Positions 10,378 to 18,355 of a stretch of DNA of 38,288 nucleotides are shown piece after piece. How positions within the stretch are numbered: position 1 is the stretch's first letter; every line of letters starts with the position of its first letter. The position numbers were made by a program, and so were the translations under genes. The stretch is from JBPCQA01 sp050998615. Its GTDB lineage: Bacteria; Actinomycetota; Actinomycetes; Propionibacteriales; Nocardioidaceae. Location of the stretch: contig JBPCQA010000003.1 of assembly GCA_050998615.1 (NCBI GenBank), positions 1 to 38,288 of the forward strand, given 5' to 3'. Under the pieces are notes generated by a model, which was given only the letters and a program-made list of their open reading frames with translations, was not told where the DNA came from and did not search any database.

Positions 10378-10782
10378 GTCCGACGCACCATCAGGGTCCT
10401 CACCGCACCCGCATGGATCCCGTTCACCGGCGCCGCCCAGATCGCGCAACTGCGCCGCACCCGGACCGAGCGCGGCAAGACGACCGTCGAAGTGGTCTAC
10501 CTGATCACTTCCGCCGACCACCACGTCGCCGACCCCACCACCCTGGCCGGGTGGGTCCAGCAACACTGGGGCATCAAGAACCGCATCCACTGGGTCCGCG
10601 ACGCCACCTTCGACGAGGACGCCTCCCGGATCCGCACCGGCAACGCACCACAGGCGATGGCCACCCTGCGCAACACCCCGATCAGCCTGCTCCGTCTGAC
10701 CGGCGCCACCAACATCGCCGCAGCCCTACGACATCACGCCAGACACCCAGAAGATGTCCTCACACTCCTCTTGACCTGCTGA
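10378..10782 (+). pseudogene. ISAs1-family transposase C-terminal fragment
   Basis: About 134 codons match the C-terminal third of ISAs1-family (H-repeat-associated) transposases: RRTIRVLTAPAWI, VYLITSADHHVADP, the conserved HWGIKNRIHWVRDATFDED with its catalytic Glu region, RTGNAPQAMATLRN and NIAAALRHHARHPED. The N-terminal two thirds are gone. The frame is the same as the preceding IS256 fragment, separated only by one TGA. The stop at 10780-10782 lies just inside the right inverted repeat, as in intact members. It is non-functional alone. Confidence 0.85.
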
Positions 10783-10784
10783 AA

Positions 10785-10805
10785 CACGACTGTGACGCGC
10801 CCCTG
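10785..10805 (-). repeat. Right terminal inverted repeat of the chimeric IS
   Basis: Read on the minus strand it begins CAGGGGCGCGTC and ends ACAGTCGTG, differing from the left repeat at two positions. Its outer edge is the breakpoint in the GYF-domain gene. Confidence 0.75.
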
Positions 10806-11004
10806 CCTGGGCAGCCGGGAACCAGTTCGTGTCGACCCGCCGCACCGGCTGGTCGGCCCTCAGCGTGCCGTTCAACGCCATGACCTGCAGGTCGGCATAG
10901 CGGTACGGTCCGGACTCCTGACCCATCTGCTGGACATAGAACTGGTCGGGAGCCTGCTGGGGCGGAGGTGGCTGCTGCGGTGGGTACGGCGTGGGCCCGC
11001 TCAT
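10806..11004 (-). pseudogene. GYF_2-domain protein truncated by the IS
   Basis: The first 66 codons are normal: a Pro/Gln-rich start (MSGPTPYPPQQPPPPQQ) then a GYF_2-like domain, FYVQQMGQESGPYRYADLQ followed by ALNGTLRADQPVRRVD and NWFPAAQ. The sense frame then runs into the IS inverted repeat and stops at 10726 after 26 foreign codons. Actinobacterial proteins of this shape often continue into a TM2 membrane domain; nothing like it remains to the left of the IS, because the cis-prenyltransferase gene ends immediately there. The 3' part was therefore lost, not merely displaced. The gene follows the DUF4282 gene by 63 bases on the same strand. A short fusion product could still be made. Confidence 0.7.
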
Positions 11005-11067
11005 GGTCGGACATCCTACGGCCGGACCGCCTCACCTCACCCCGAGATAGGCCGCGTGAACCGCGAG

Positions 11068-11496
11068 CTAACTTGGAAACTGACGATGGATGTCCTGGCT
11101 CATCCGCACGATGGCGAGGTAGAACTCCAAGGTCATGCGGATGAAAGCGAGGTACAGGATGACGACGACCGCCCCGAAGATGAGGACGAGGAAGCCAAAG
11201 CCACCGTTCTGGGTCAGCGCGACGATTGTCCATAAGAGCCAACCGAGCACGAGCACGATGAGCGCCACCACGTAGACGACCTTGACGATGATGGGCGTGA
11301 TGAAGTGTTCGAAGCTGAAGTCGAACAAGGCTCCGAAGAAGCCCTTGGGAGATGGCGTAGGGGCGCGCCCGCCGCTGGGATACTCCGGAAACCCTGCCGG
11401 GCCGGATCCCGGTGGCGGCTGGCCACCGTAAGGCGGCTGACCGCCAGCCGGCGGCTCCTCGGAGCCGGGGGGAACTGATGGGTACGGACCTGACAT
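11068..11496 (-). CDS. DUF4282 small membrane protein
   Basis: A 142-residue protein with a Pro/Gly-rich cytoplasmic N-terminus (residues 1-50, with GGQPPYGGQPPPGSG) followed by a DUF4282 domain. FFGALFDFSFEHFITPIIVK leads into two long hydrophobic helices (about 68-92 and 98-118), and the protein ends with RMTLEFYLAIVRMSQDIHR, the typical family finish. The function is unknown. The ATG at 11496 has AGGAG seven bases upstream. It is probably first in a two-gene unit with the truncated GYF-domain gene downstream; both share a Pro-rich tail and membrane association, suggesting a common membrane role that may now be broken. Confidence 0.82.
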   Translation of the reverse strand: MSGPYPSVPPGSEEPPAGGQPPYGGQPPPGSGPAGFPEYPSGGRAPTPSPKGFFGALFDFSFEHFITPIIVKVVYVVALIVLVLGWLLWTIVALTQNGGFGFLVLIFGAVVVILYLAFIRMTLEFYLAIVRMSQDIHRQFPS

Positions 11497-12084
11497 CTCG
11501 TTCTCCTGACGCTTCGGACGCGGGAACGCGCCCTGGACCGTGTGGCTCGTGCGCTCACGCTGCAGACGGATCCATGATGGCAGACATCCGGCCGCAATTT
11601 CGCCATATGCACGGGCGTGTGAGTATCCCGGAGAGCAGTCCGCTGGGATGCAACAGAGGATGCCGCGGCCCCACGTATCGGTCGGCGGGAAACCACCGCG
11701 GGCTTGCCGCGTAAACTGAGGCGTATATGAATACCCCGTGGCGACGGAAAGTGTGAGGGTTGGTAACTATTCAGGTCTTCGGCGCGCTTGAGGGCTGAGG
11801 GGGTCGGCTCGCCGCTCGGCCGCCCTGCCTCGAATTGCGGGGAGAATCAGCGTGGCTCGATCGTGGCAGTGGGAGCTTGCCGTACTTGGCGTGTCGAAGC
11901 GTATTTGAGTGACCGGCGACACGTAGCCTCAGCAGGGACGACAGGCAGGGAAGTCTGCCGTCTCGGGAGGCCAGCATCGCACTCGACCCGGCTGGGCGGG
12001 CAACTCGCTCAGCGGCACGCTCCCGGTCCGACTAAGAGCCAGGACCGGGCGGGTGATGCGCGCGGTCCGTGAGGGGATACACCC
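11497..12084. other. 588-bp intergenic region upstream of phoH2
   Basis: This divergent gap should contain the promoters of the DUF4282 gene (leftward) and phoH2 (rightward). A plus-strand 94-codon frame with a TTG start (11788-12072) ends 12 bases before phoH2, but its third-position GC is modest and its sequence low in information, so I do not call it a gene. A weak inverted repeat, GGCAG/CTGCC, lies near 11944-11960. I see no tRNA or recognised riboswitch. Confidence 0.45.
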
Positions 12085-13527
12085 GTGGTCGTCACCACAG
12101 GACGCGAGTCCACCGCAGCCACGCGAAGCAAGTCCGCACTCGGGTCAACGTCAACGATGCCAGCCCCTCCTGCCGCAGGAGCCAGCGAGGGCCTATCGCC
12201 CGCAGGTCAAGGCCACCTGGTTTCCCCGACGGCGGCGGCTACCCGCACTTACGTGGTGGACACGAGCGTATTGCTGGCCGACCCGGCCGCGCTGAAGCGC
12301 TTCCACGAGCACGACGTGGTCTTGCCGGTGGTGGTGATCACCGAGCTGGAGGGTAAGCGCCACCACCCAGAGCTCGGCTACTTCGCTCGATCCGCGCTCC
12401 GGCTGCTTGACGAGCTTCGCATCGTGCACGGGCAGCTCGACCTACCGATTCCGATCAGCAACGACGGCGGCACGGTGCGCGTGGAGCTCAACCACAGCGA
12501 CCCAGCGGTGCTGCCGGCGGGTTTTCGCCTCGGCGACAACGACAGCCGCATCCTTGCCGTGGCGCTCAACCTGCGAGCCGAAGGCGCGGACGTGACGCTG
12601 GTGTCCAAGGACCTGCCGATGCGGGTCAAGGCATCGGCGGTCGGCCTGCCGGCCGAGGAGTACCGCGCCGAGTTGGCCGTGGAGACCGGTTACACGGGCA
12701 TGAGCGAGATCGACGTGGCGGCCGCCGACGTCGATTTGCTGTACGGCGACGGGGTCGTCCACGTTGCGGCCGCCGGTGACCTGCCGTGCCACTCGGGCGT
12801 GGTGTTGCTCTCCGACCGTGGCAGTGCGCTTGGCCGGGTGATGCCCGACAAACGGGTCAGGCGAGTCCGCGGAGACCGCGAAGCGTTCGGGTTGCGCGGG
12901 CGCTCGGCCGAGCAGCGCATCGCGCTCGACCTGCTGCTCGATCCGGACATCGGCATCGTTTCGCTAGGCGGCCGGGCCGGCACCGGCAAGTCCGCATTGG
13001 CGCTGTGCGCAGGCCTCGAATCAGTGCTGGAACGCCATCAGCACAAGAAGGTCGTGGTGTTCCGTCCGCTCTTCGCCGTTGGTGGTCAAGAGCTCGGCTA
13101 CCTGCCGGGCAGCGAGTCGGAGAAGATGCAGCCGTGGGCGCAGGCGGTCTTCGACACGCTAGGCGCCATGACCAGCGGCGACGTGATCAACGAGGTCTTG
13201 GCCCGGGGCATGCTCGAAGTGCTGCCGTTGACGCACATTCGGGGGCGCTCACTGCACGACGCCTTCGTCGTGGTTGACGAGGCGCAATCCCTGGAGCGCA
13301 ACGTCTTGTTGACGGTGCTGTCGCGGGTCGGGGCCAACTCGCGCGTCGTGCTCACTCATGACGTGGCACAACGCGACAATCTGCGGGTGGGACGGTACGA
13401 CGGCGTGGTGGCCGTGGTCGAAAAGCTCAAGGGCCACCCGTTGTTCGCGCACGTCACTCTCACCAGGTCTGAGCGTTCCCCGATCGCCGCCCTTGTTACC
13501 GAGATGCTGGAGGATCTCTCCGTGTAA
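12085..13527 (+). CDS. phoH2: PIN-PhoH protein (PhoH2-type RNase/RNA helicase)
   Basis: A 480-residue fusion of an N-terminal PIN ribonuclease domain and a C-terminal PhoH ATPase. After a 50-residue Ala/Ser/Thr-rich leader, the PIN domain starts at TYVVDTSVLLADP (Asp59), continues through VITELEGKRHH and ends with DNDSRIL and VTLVSKDLPMRVKA. The PhoH part has FGLRGRSAEQRIALDLLLD, Walker A GGRAGTGKSALAL (about 294-306), GYLPGSESEKM, and Walker B FVVVDEAQ (about 390) followed by LTHDVAQRDN. Mycobacterial PhoH2 is reported to unwind and cut RNA. The GTG start follows GAGGGG; the true start could lie nearer the PIN domain, since the leader is not conserved. Mycobacterial phoH2 is described with a small upstream antitoxin gene, for which I see no convincing equivalent here. 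The locus position matches Rv1095. Confidence 0.92.
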   Translation: MVVTTGRESTAATRSKSALGSTSTMPAPPAAGASEGLSPAGQGHLVSPTAAATRTYVVDTSVLLADPAALKRFHEHDVVLPVVVITELEGKRHHPELGYFARSALRLLDELRIVHGQLDLPIPISNDGGTVRVELNHSDPAVLPAGFRLGDNDSRILAVALNLRAEGADVTLVSKDLPMRVKASAVGLPAEEYRAELAVETGYTGMSEIDVAAADVDLLYGDGVVHVAAAGDLPCHSGVVLLSDRGSALGRVMPDKRVRRVRGDREAFGLRGRSAEQRIALDLLLDPDIGIVSLGGRAGTGKSALALCAGLESVLERHQHKKVVVFRPLFAVGGQELGYLPGSESEKMQPWAQAVFDTLGAMTSGDVINEVLARGMLEVLPLTHIRGRSLHDAFVVVDEAQSLERNVLLTVLSRVGANSRVVLTHDVAQRDNLRVGRYDGVVAVVEKLKGHPLFAHVTLTRSERSPIAALVTEMLEDLSV

Positions 13528-13778
13528 GAGTGGCCCTGAGAGGCCGCGGACTCCGATAACCAACCATGCCGGCGTATCGGCGCCGGGCGCCACTTTTGCC
13601 AGCGCATTGCGGCTGGCCTGCACCACTGTTACCGGCGTGTCGCCGCCGGCAGAACGTTGCGCTTTTCTCGATCAACGGCAGGATGAGACGACGACACATG
13701 CTCGCGGTGTGCGTTGGGTGCCGTCATCGGGTCCAGCGTCGGGCCCGTGGGCCAGCGTGATCGGAGTGTGGAGGCGTT

Positions 13779-15167
13779 ATGACAGCAGGCTCATCAACCG
13801 CAAAGCGCCAGGTGCGCACGCGGTATCGCGCCATTGCCCTCGCGGCGGTCTTGGGGCTGGCTGCCGCGGTGTTGGCAGCTTGCGGCAGCAGCACCGGCGC
13901 CACGATGAACGGCAAGCCGTTGCTGACGTGGTACATCAACCCCGACCCGACGCCACCCACCGGTTTCAGTGGGCCGTTCGGGCAGGCCGGCATCGCGGCG
14001 CGCTGCAGCACAGACAAATACACAATCACCACTCAAACGCTGCCGCAAGATGCCACCCAGCAGCGAGTCCAGCTCGAGCGGCGACTCGAGGCACACGACA
14101 GCTCGATCGACCTGATGTCGCTCGATCCGGCGTACACCGCCGAGTTCGCTTTTGCCGGTCTGCTGGCTCCGATCTCCAAGCGGGCGGCAAAGACGTTCAG
14201 CCGCGGAGTGCTTCCAGGGGCGGTCAGCGGGGCAAGTTACAGCGGCAAGCTTGTCGCGGTCCCGTTGTGGGCGAATGTGCAGTCCCTGTGGTATCGCAAG
14301 TCGGTTGCGAAGAAAGCCGGCCTCGACATGAGCAAGCCGGTGACGTGGGACCAGATCATCAATGCCGCCGTTTCTGCGCATCGCACCGTCGGCGTGCAGG
14401 CAAACAAGTACGAAGGGTACGTCGTCTGGATCAACGCCTTGATCAAGGGCGCCGGAGGCAACATCGTCAGCAAGATCTCCAAGGGCCGAGACGCCAAGAT
14501 CGACATCAACTCTGCGGCCGGCAAGCGAGCGGCCGCCATCGTTGGCAAGCTTGCGCGCTCCCCGGCCGCCGCCCCGGACATGTCGGTGTCCGACGAGGGC
14601 ACCTCGAGCACCGAGTTCCTGCCGGTCATGAACGGAGACACGGTGATCTCCGACATCGGCGCCTTCCAGGTCAACTGGACGTTCATCTACACGTCGATCC
14701 AAGGCACGATCGCCAGTGGGCTGCTTCCCAAGAACTTCATGAGCGACGTCGGCTGGACCACCTACCCCGAGTCCGTTGCCGGCAAGCCCGCCAAGCCTCC
14801 GGTCGGCGGCATCAACATCGGCATCAGCGCGTACTCCAACTACCCAAAGCTCGCGACCGAGGCAACCAAGTGCATTACCAGCCAGTCCGAGCAGATCAGG
14901 TACGCCATCGAGACCGGGAACATGCCGGCAAAGTCGGCCGCCTACGACTCAAAGGCACTGAAGAAGGTCTACCCGGTAAGCCTGCTTGCGCTGTTCCGGA
15001 AGAGTCTCAAGGATGCCGGCCCGCGCCCCGCGTCGCCGTACTGGAGCGAGATAGTGGGCGCGATCTTGAGCGAGTGGCATCCACCGAACGCCGTCAACCC
15101 GAGCTCGACCCCAGCCAGCTCGGCCAACTTCATCGGTCAGGTTCTCCATGGCGACGTGCTGCTCTAG
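13779..15167 (+). CDS. Carbohydrate ABC transporter substrate-binding lipoprotein
   Basis: A 462-residue extracytoplasmic solute-binding protein of family 1, the LpqY/maltose-binding type. The N-terminus has Arg/Lys residues, a hydrophobic stretch and the lipobox VLAAC, with lipid-attached Cys35. The mature part shows family features: IDLMSLDPAYTAEFAFAGLL, AVPLWANVQSLWYRKSV and PVTWDQIINAA. The ATG follows GGAGGCGTT. It heads a four-gene importer operon with both permeases and an ATPase. The 251-bp upstream gap contains a GCCAGC/GCTGGC inverted repeat near 13600 that might be an operator, but no LacI-type regulator gene is adjacent. The order resembles lpqY-sugA-sugB-sugC of mycobacteria (trehalose import), but no trehalose enzyme is nearby, so the sugar is unknown. 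Confidence 0.9.
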   Translation: MTAGSSTAKRQVRTRYRAIALAAVLGLAAAVLAACGSSTGATMNGKPLLTWYINPDPTPPTGFSGPFGQAGIAARCSTDKYTITTQTLPQDATQQRVQLERRLEAHDSSIDLMSLDPAYTAEFAFAGLLAPISKRAAKTFSRGVLPGAVSGASYSGKLVAVPLWANVQSLWYRKSVAKKAGLDMSKPVTWDQIINAAVSAHRTVGVQANKYEGYVVWINALIKGAGGNIVSKISKGRDAKIDINSAAGKRAAAIVGKLARSPAAAPDMSVSDEGTSSTEFLPVMNGDTVISDIGAFQVNWTFIYTSIQGTIASGLLPKNFMSDVGWTTYPESVAGKPAKPPVGGINIGISAYSNYPKLATEATKCITSQSEQIRYAIETGNMPAKSAAYDSKALKKVYPVSLLALFRKSLKDAGPRPASPYWSEIVGAILSEWHPPNAVNPSSTPASSANFIGQVLHGDVLL

Positions 15168-15218
15168 ACGCCGCGCCGATGGGCAAGTCCGGCTGCACTC
15201 AGAAAGGAGTGGTGGGTC

Positions 15219-16172
15219 ATGAGCGCAACCACAGCACCCGTCACCACTGCCAAACCGACGCCGGGGAGCGCCGCGGCCGGTAAGGCATCTGACCGTTCGG
15301 TAGCGGAGAAGCATCTCGGCTGGAAACTCGTCGCCCCAGCTGTGTTCATGATGCTGGTGGTCACCGCCTATCCGATGCTGCGGGCGCTGTATCTGTCGGT
15401 GTTCAACTACAGCCTCCTCGCGCCACAGGACAAGACGTTCGTCGGGCTCCACAACTACTGGGTGATACTGAAAGACCCGCTGTGGTGGGGTGACGTGCTG
15501 AACACCGTCATCATCATGGTGGTGACCGTCGCGATCGAGTTGGTCATCGGTTTCGCCTTCGCCATGGTCATGCACCGGATCATCTTCGCGCGGGGAGTGA
15601 TCAGGACCTCGATCCTGATTCCCTACGGGATAATCACGGTGGTTTCGGCGTTTGCCTGGCAGTTCGCGTTCAACCTGCAAAACGGTTTCGTCAACGGCTG
15701 GCTGCCCTGGGTGAGCTCGAACTTCAACTGGTTCGGTGGCCACTGGTCGTCGTTGTTCGCGATTTGCATTTCCGAGATCTGGAAGACGACACCGTTCATG
15801 TCTTTGCTATTGCTGGCTGGGCTGGCTCAGGTGCCCGAGGACATGATCGAGGCCGCGAAGGTCGACGGGGCCACGTGGACCCAGCGGCTCTACAAAGTGA
15901 TCCTGCCGACCATGAAGGCAGCCATCATGGTGGCGGTGTTGTTCCGGGCGCTGGACGCTTACCGGATCTTCGACTCCGTCTTCATCATGACGGCCGGCGC
16001 TCAGAACACCGAAACCGTGTCCTTCCTCACCTACCGGCAGATCATCGAGCAGTTCCAGCTGGGGATCGGCTCGGCCTTGTCGGTGGCGTTGTTCTTGTCC
16101 ACGCTGCTGCTGGCGTTCGTCATCGTCAAGGTGTTCAGGGTGGATCTGGCCGCGGCACGAAGGGATCAATGA
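15219..16172 (+). CDS. Sugar ABC transporter permease (SugA/MalF type)
   Basis: A 317-residue inner-membrane permease. A 35-residue Ala/Thr/Pro-rich cytoplasmic N-terminus precedes about six transmembrane helices, beginning with WKLVAPAVFMMLVVTAYPML. The EAA loop that docks on the ATPase is present as EAAKVDGATWTQRLYKVILP (about 210-229). The start has AAAGGAG ten bases upstream. The stop overlaps the next permease start in an ATGA, so the two are translationally coupled. It should pair with the following permease and the ATP-binding protein to import the ligand of the upstream lipoprotein. Confidence 0.93.
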   Translation: MSATTAPVTTAKPTPGSAAAGKASDRSVAEKHLGWKLVAPAVFMMLVVTAYPMLRALYLSVFNYSLLAPQDKTFVGLHNYWVILKDPLWWGDVLNTVIIMVVTVAIELVIGFAFAMVMHRIIFARGVIRTSILIPYGIITVVSAFAWQFAFNLQNGFVNGWLPWVSSNFNWFGGHWSSLFAICISEIWKTTPFMSLLLLAGLAQVPEDMIEAAKVDGATWTQRLYKVILPTMKAAIMVAVLFRALDAYRIFDSVFIMTAGAQNTETVSFLTYRQIIEQFQLGIGSALSVALFLSTLLLAFVIVKVFRVDLAAARRDQ

Positions 16173-17002
16173 TGAAGACATGGACAAAGGCTGGGCAGGG
16201 GATTGGTGCCCTCATCATCTTGGTCTGGTGTCTGCTGCCGGTGGCCTGGATCTTGTCGCTATCGTTCAAGTCTGCCAACGAGATGACCGCCGGTAGCCCT
16301 CAGTTCTTGCCGAAAACCGGCAGCTTCGACAACTACAAGTCGGTCCTGCAAAACAGCATGTTCCAGCACGCGCTGATCAACTCGTTCGGTATCTCGTTGA
16401 TCTCGACGGTGCTCTCGGTGACGTTGGCGACGTTGGCGGCGTATGCGATCGCGCGGCTTGAGTTCACCGGCAAGAAGGTCGTGCTCGGCATCGCGCTGGC
16501 AATCGCAATGTTCCCCGTGGTCGCGCTCGTCGGGCCGTTGTTCGACCAGTGGCGCTATCTGCACTTGTTCAACACGTGGCCGGGGCTCATCATCCCCTAC
16601 ATGTCGTTTACGCTGCCGCTGGCGATCTGGGTGCTCAGCGCGTTCTTCCGCGAGATCCCGTGGGAGATGGAGCAGGCGGCCCAAGTCGACGGCGCCACCT
16701 CCTGGCAGGCGTTCCGCAAGGTCATCGTGCCGCTCGCGGCTCCCGGCGTGTTCACCGCCGCGATCTTGACGTTTTTCTTCGCCTGGAACGATTTCGTGTT
16801 CGGCATCTCGCTCACGTCGACCGATGCCGCCAGGCCGGTGCCGGCGGCGCTCGCCTTCTTCGTCGGCAACAACCAGTTCGAGACGCCAACCGCGCAGCTG
16901 TCCGCAGCGTCGGTCGTGGTGACGATCCCGATCATCGTGCTCGTCCTTCTCTTCCAACGCAAGATCGTCGCCGGTTTGACCAACGGCGCAGTAAAGGGTT
17001 GA
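16169..17002 (+). CDS. Sugar ABC transporter permease (SugB/MalG type)
   Basis: A 277-residue permease with about six transmembrane helices, starting with an N-terminal helix (GALIILVWCLLPVAWILSLS). The MalG-type EAA loop reads EQAAQVDGATSWQAFRKVIV, followed by PLAAPGV. I placed the start at the ATG overlapping the previous stop (ATGATGAAG); AAGGGAT lies just upstream. A much longer open frame exists upstream but is out of frame with the first permease and is not real. It ends six bases before the ATPase gene. Confidence 0.93.
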   Translation: MMKTWTKAGQGIGALIILVWCLLPVAWILSLSFKSANEMTAGSPQFLPKTGSFDNYKSVLQNSMFQHALINSFGISLISTVLSVTLATLAAYAIARLEFTGKKVVLGIALAIAMFPVVALVGPLFDQWRYLHLFNTWPGLIIPYMSFTLPLAIWVLSAFFREIPWEMEQAAQVDGATSWQAFRKVIVPLAAPGVFTAAILTFFFAWNDFVFGISLTSTDAARPVPAALAFFVGNNQFETPTAQLSAASVVVTIPIIVLVLLFQRKIVAGLTNGAVKG

Positions 17003-17008
17003 TGTCAG

Positions 17009-18175
17009 ATGGCTGCCATTGAGATGCAAAACATCGTCAAGAGGTACGGCGACGGTTTCCCCGCCGTGAACGACATAAGCATCGACGTCGAAGACGGTGA
17101 GTTCATGATCTTGGTTGGACCCTCCGGCTGTGGGAAGTCCACGTTGTTGCGGATGATCGTCGGGCTGGAAGACATCACGTCGGGCGACATGATCATCGGC
17201 GGCGAGCGAGTCAACGATCAGGCACCCCGGGAACGCAACCTGGCGATGGTGTTCCAGAATTACGCGCTCTACCCGCATCTGACTGTCTACGAGAACATCG
17301 CGTTCCCGCTGCGGCTTTCCCGGCAGTTCAAGGACGAAGAGATCGACAAGTTAGTGCGCGATGCCAGCAAGACACTCGAGCTGGACGAGCATCTTGACCG
17401 CAAGCCCGGCAACCTGTCCGGTGGTCAGCGGCAGCGGGTCGCGATGGGCCGGGCGATCGTCCGCGATGCTCAGGCGTTCTTGTTCGACGAGCCGTTGTCC
17501 AACCTCGACGCCAAGCTGCGCGGTCAGATGCGCACCGAGATCGCCCGGCTACAGAGGCGACTCGGCATCACGACCGTGTACGTTACCCACGACCAGACCG
17601 AGGCGATGACGCTCGGGGACCGGGTCGCCGTACTCAAGCGCGGGATCTTGCAGCAGCTGGCCACGCCGCGCGAACTCTACGATCAGCCGGCCAACCTCTT
17701 CGTTGCCGGCTTCATCGGCTCGCCTCCGATGAACTTCCTGCCAGCCACGGTCGAGGGTGAGAGCGTGGAGTTGCCCTTCGGCACCGTCCGCATTCCGGCC
17801 GACAAGGCCGCGAAGGTGCAGGGCAAGGGACTGCTGATTGCGGGGATCCGGCCGGAGTATTTCGAGGATGCCTCGGTGATGGAGGCTCATCGGGTGCTGG
17901 GTGGCTCGACGTTCCGGGCGAAGGTCGACGTGACCGAGTGGCTCGGCAACGAGGCCTACGCATACATCCCGTTCGAGGCGCCGCCTGAGGTGCAAGAGCA
18001 GCTTTCGCAGCTGGAAAAGGACCTCGACGGCGAATCGCTGCGCACCCAGCTGGTGGTGTCTCTCGACTCCGCGAGCCGAATCTCGGCCGGGGACGATGCC
18101 GAGATCTTCGTGGACTCCTCGAAGATGCATCTGTTCGACCCCGCGTCAGGAGACAACCTCACCCGCGGCGAATAG
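17009..18175 (+). CDS. Sugar ABC transporter ATP-binding protein (SugC/MsmK/UgpC type)
   Basis: A 388-residue ATPase that energises the importer. The nucleotide-binding domain has Walker A GPSGCGKST (37-45), Q-loop FQNYALYPHLTVYENIAFPL, signature LSGGQRQRVAMGRA (about 136), Walker B FLFDEPLSNLDAKLR (about 160) and switch His in YVTHDQTEAMTLGDR. Residues from about 240 onward form the MalK-type TOBE/OB regulatory domain (GFIGSPPMNF, then IRPEYFED). Such subunits are sometimes shared among several sugar importers in actinobacteria. The acidic stretch LSQLEKDLDGE near 330 in the C-terminal domain fits the SugC group. It is the last gene of the operon. The next gene is 180 bases away behind its own leader hairpin. 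Confidence 0.94.
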   Translation: MAAIEMQNIVKRYGDGFPAVNDISIDVEDGEFMILVGPSGCGKSTLLRMIVGLEDITSGDMIIGGERVNDQAPRERNLAMVFQNYALYPHLTVYENIAFPLRLSRQFKDEEIDKLVRDASKTLELDEHLDRKPGNLSGGQRQRVAMGRAIVRDAQAFLFDEPLSNLDAKLRGQMRTEIARLQRRLGITTVYVTHDQTEAMTLGDRVAVLKRGILQQLATPRELYDQPANLFVAGFIGSPPMNFLPATVEGESVELPFGTVRIPADKAAKVQGKGLLIAGIRPEYFEDASVMEAHRVLGGSTFRAKVDVTEWLGNEAYAYIPFEAPPEVQEQLSQLEKDLDGESLRTQLVVSLDSASRISAGDDAEIFVDSSKMHLFDPASGDNLTRGE

Positions 18176-18318
18176 CCAAAGTCCCGGAGGCCCGACAAGC
18201 TCGGCACGCACCGTTTTGGCGACGGCGCATGGCCTCAACCACCGTGAATCCGCCGGTCAGCGGGCAATGTCCACAGGGTGCGCGATGGCGGGTTTGATAT
18301 CTGCGGTCATATGCAGCA

Positions 18319-18339
18319 GGGTTGACCGGTCTTCAACCC
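18319..18339. promoter_or_regulatory. Inverted repeat in the leader of the transglycosylase gene
   Basis: GGGTTGA (18319-18325) and TCAACCC (18333-18339) form a perfect 7-bp inverted repeat with a 7-base spacer, ending two bases before the AAGGAG ribosome site (18342-18347). It could be an operator or a leader hairpin affecting ribosome access. There is no U-run, so termination of the importer operon here is less likely. Confidence 0.4.
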
Positions 18340-18355
18340 CCAAGGAGTGGTTTGC

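Larger units (their letters stand above)
10013..10805 (+). mobile_element. Dead chimeric insertion sequence with ISAs1-type ends
   Basis: The 793-bp element is bounded by 21-bp terminal inverted repeats matching at 19 positions: 10013-10033 (starting CAGGGGGGCGTC) and the complement of 10785-10805 (starting CAGGGGCGCGTC). Inside, the last third encodes an ISAs1-family C-terminus, while 10222-10374 encodes a piece of an IS256-family transposase, an unrelated DDE family. The 190 bp after the left repeat has no recognisable protein. No flanking target duplication is seen (CCGCTCGGCC on the left, CCTGGGCAGC on the right). The element is too short for a full ISAs1 transposase and cannot move itself. 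It separates the cis-prenyltransferase from a truncated GYF-domain gene. Confidence 0.75.

Noticed and set aside
10003..10815. Target-site duplication flanking the chimeric IS
   Set aside because: The ten bases outside each inverted repeat (CCGCTCGGCC and CCTGGGCAGC) do not match.
11788..12072. A 94-codon frame just upstream of phoH2 as a possible antitoxin gene
   Set aside because: Third-position GC is low for this genome, the start would be TTG, and no known fold is visible. Kept only as an open question in the findings.
13358..15283. A 641-codon plus-strand frame over the end of phoH2 and the substrate-binding protein gene
   Set aside because: It is an alternative frame of two well-supported genes; its sequence is Arg/Gly/Gln-rich with no domain.
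15764..16168. Extension of the second permease far upstream into the first permease gene
   Set aside because: The upstream part is out of frame with a clear permease and is not hydrophobic; the ATGA overlap at 16169 gives the natural start.
18176..18355. c-di-AMP riboswitch before the transglycosylase gene
   Set aside because: I cannot find the conserved core sequences of that riboswitch; only a simple palindrome is present.
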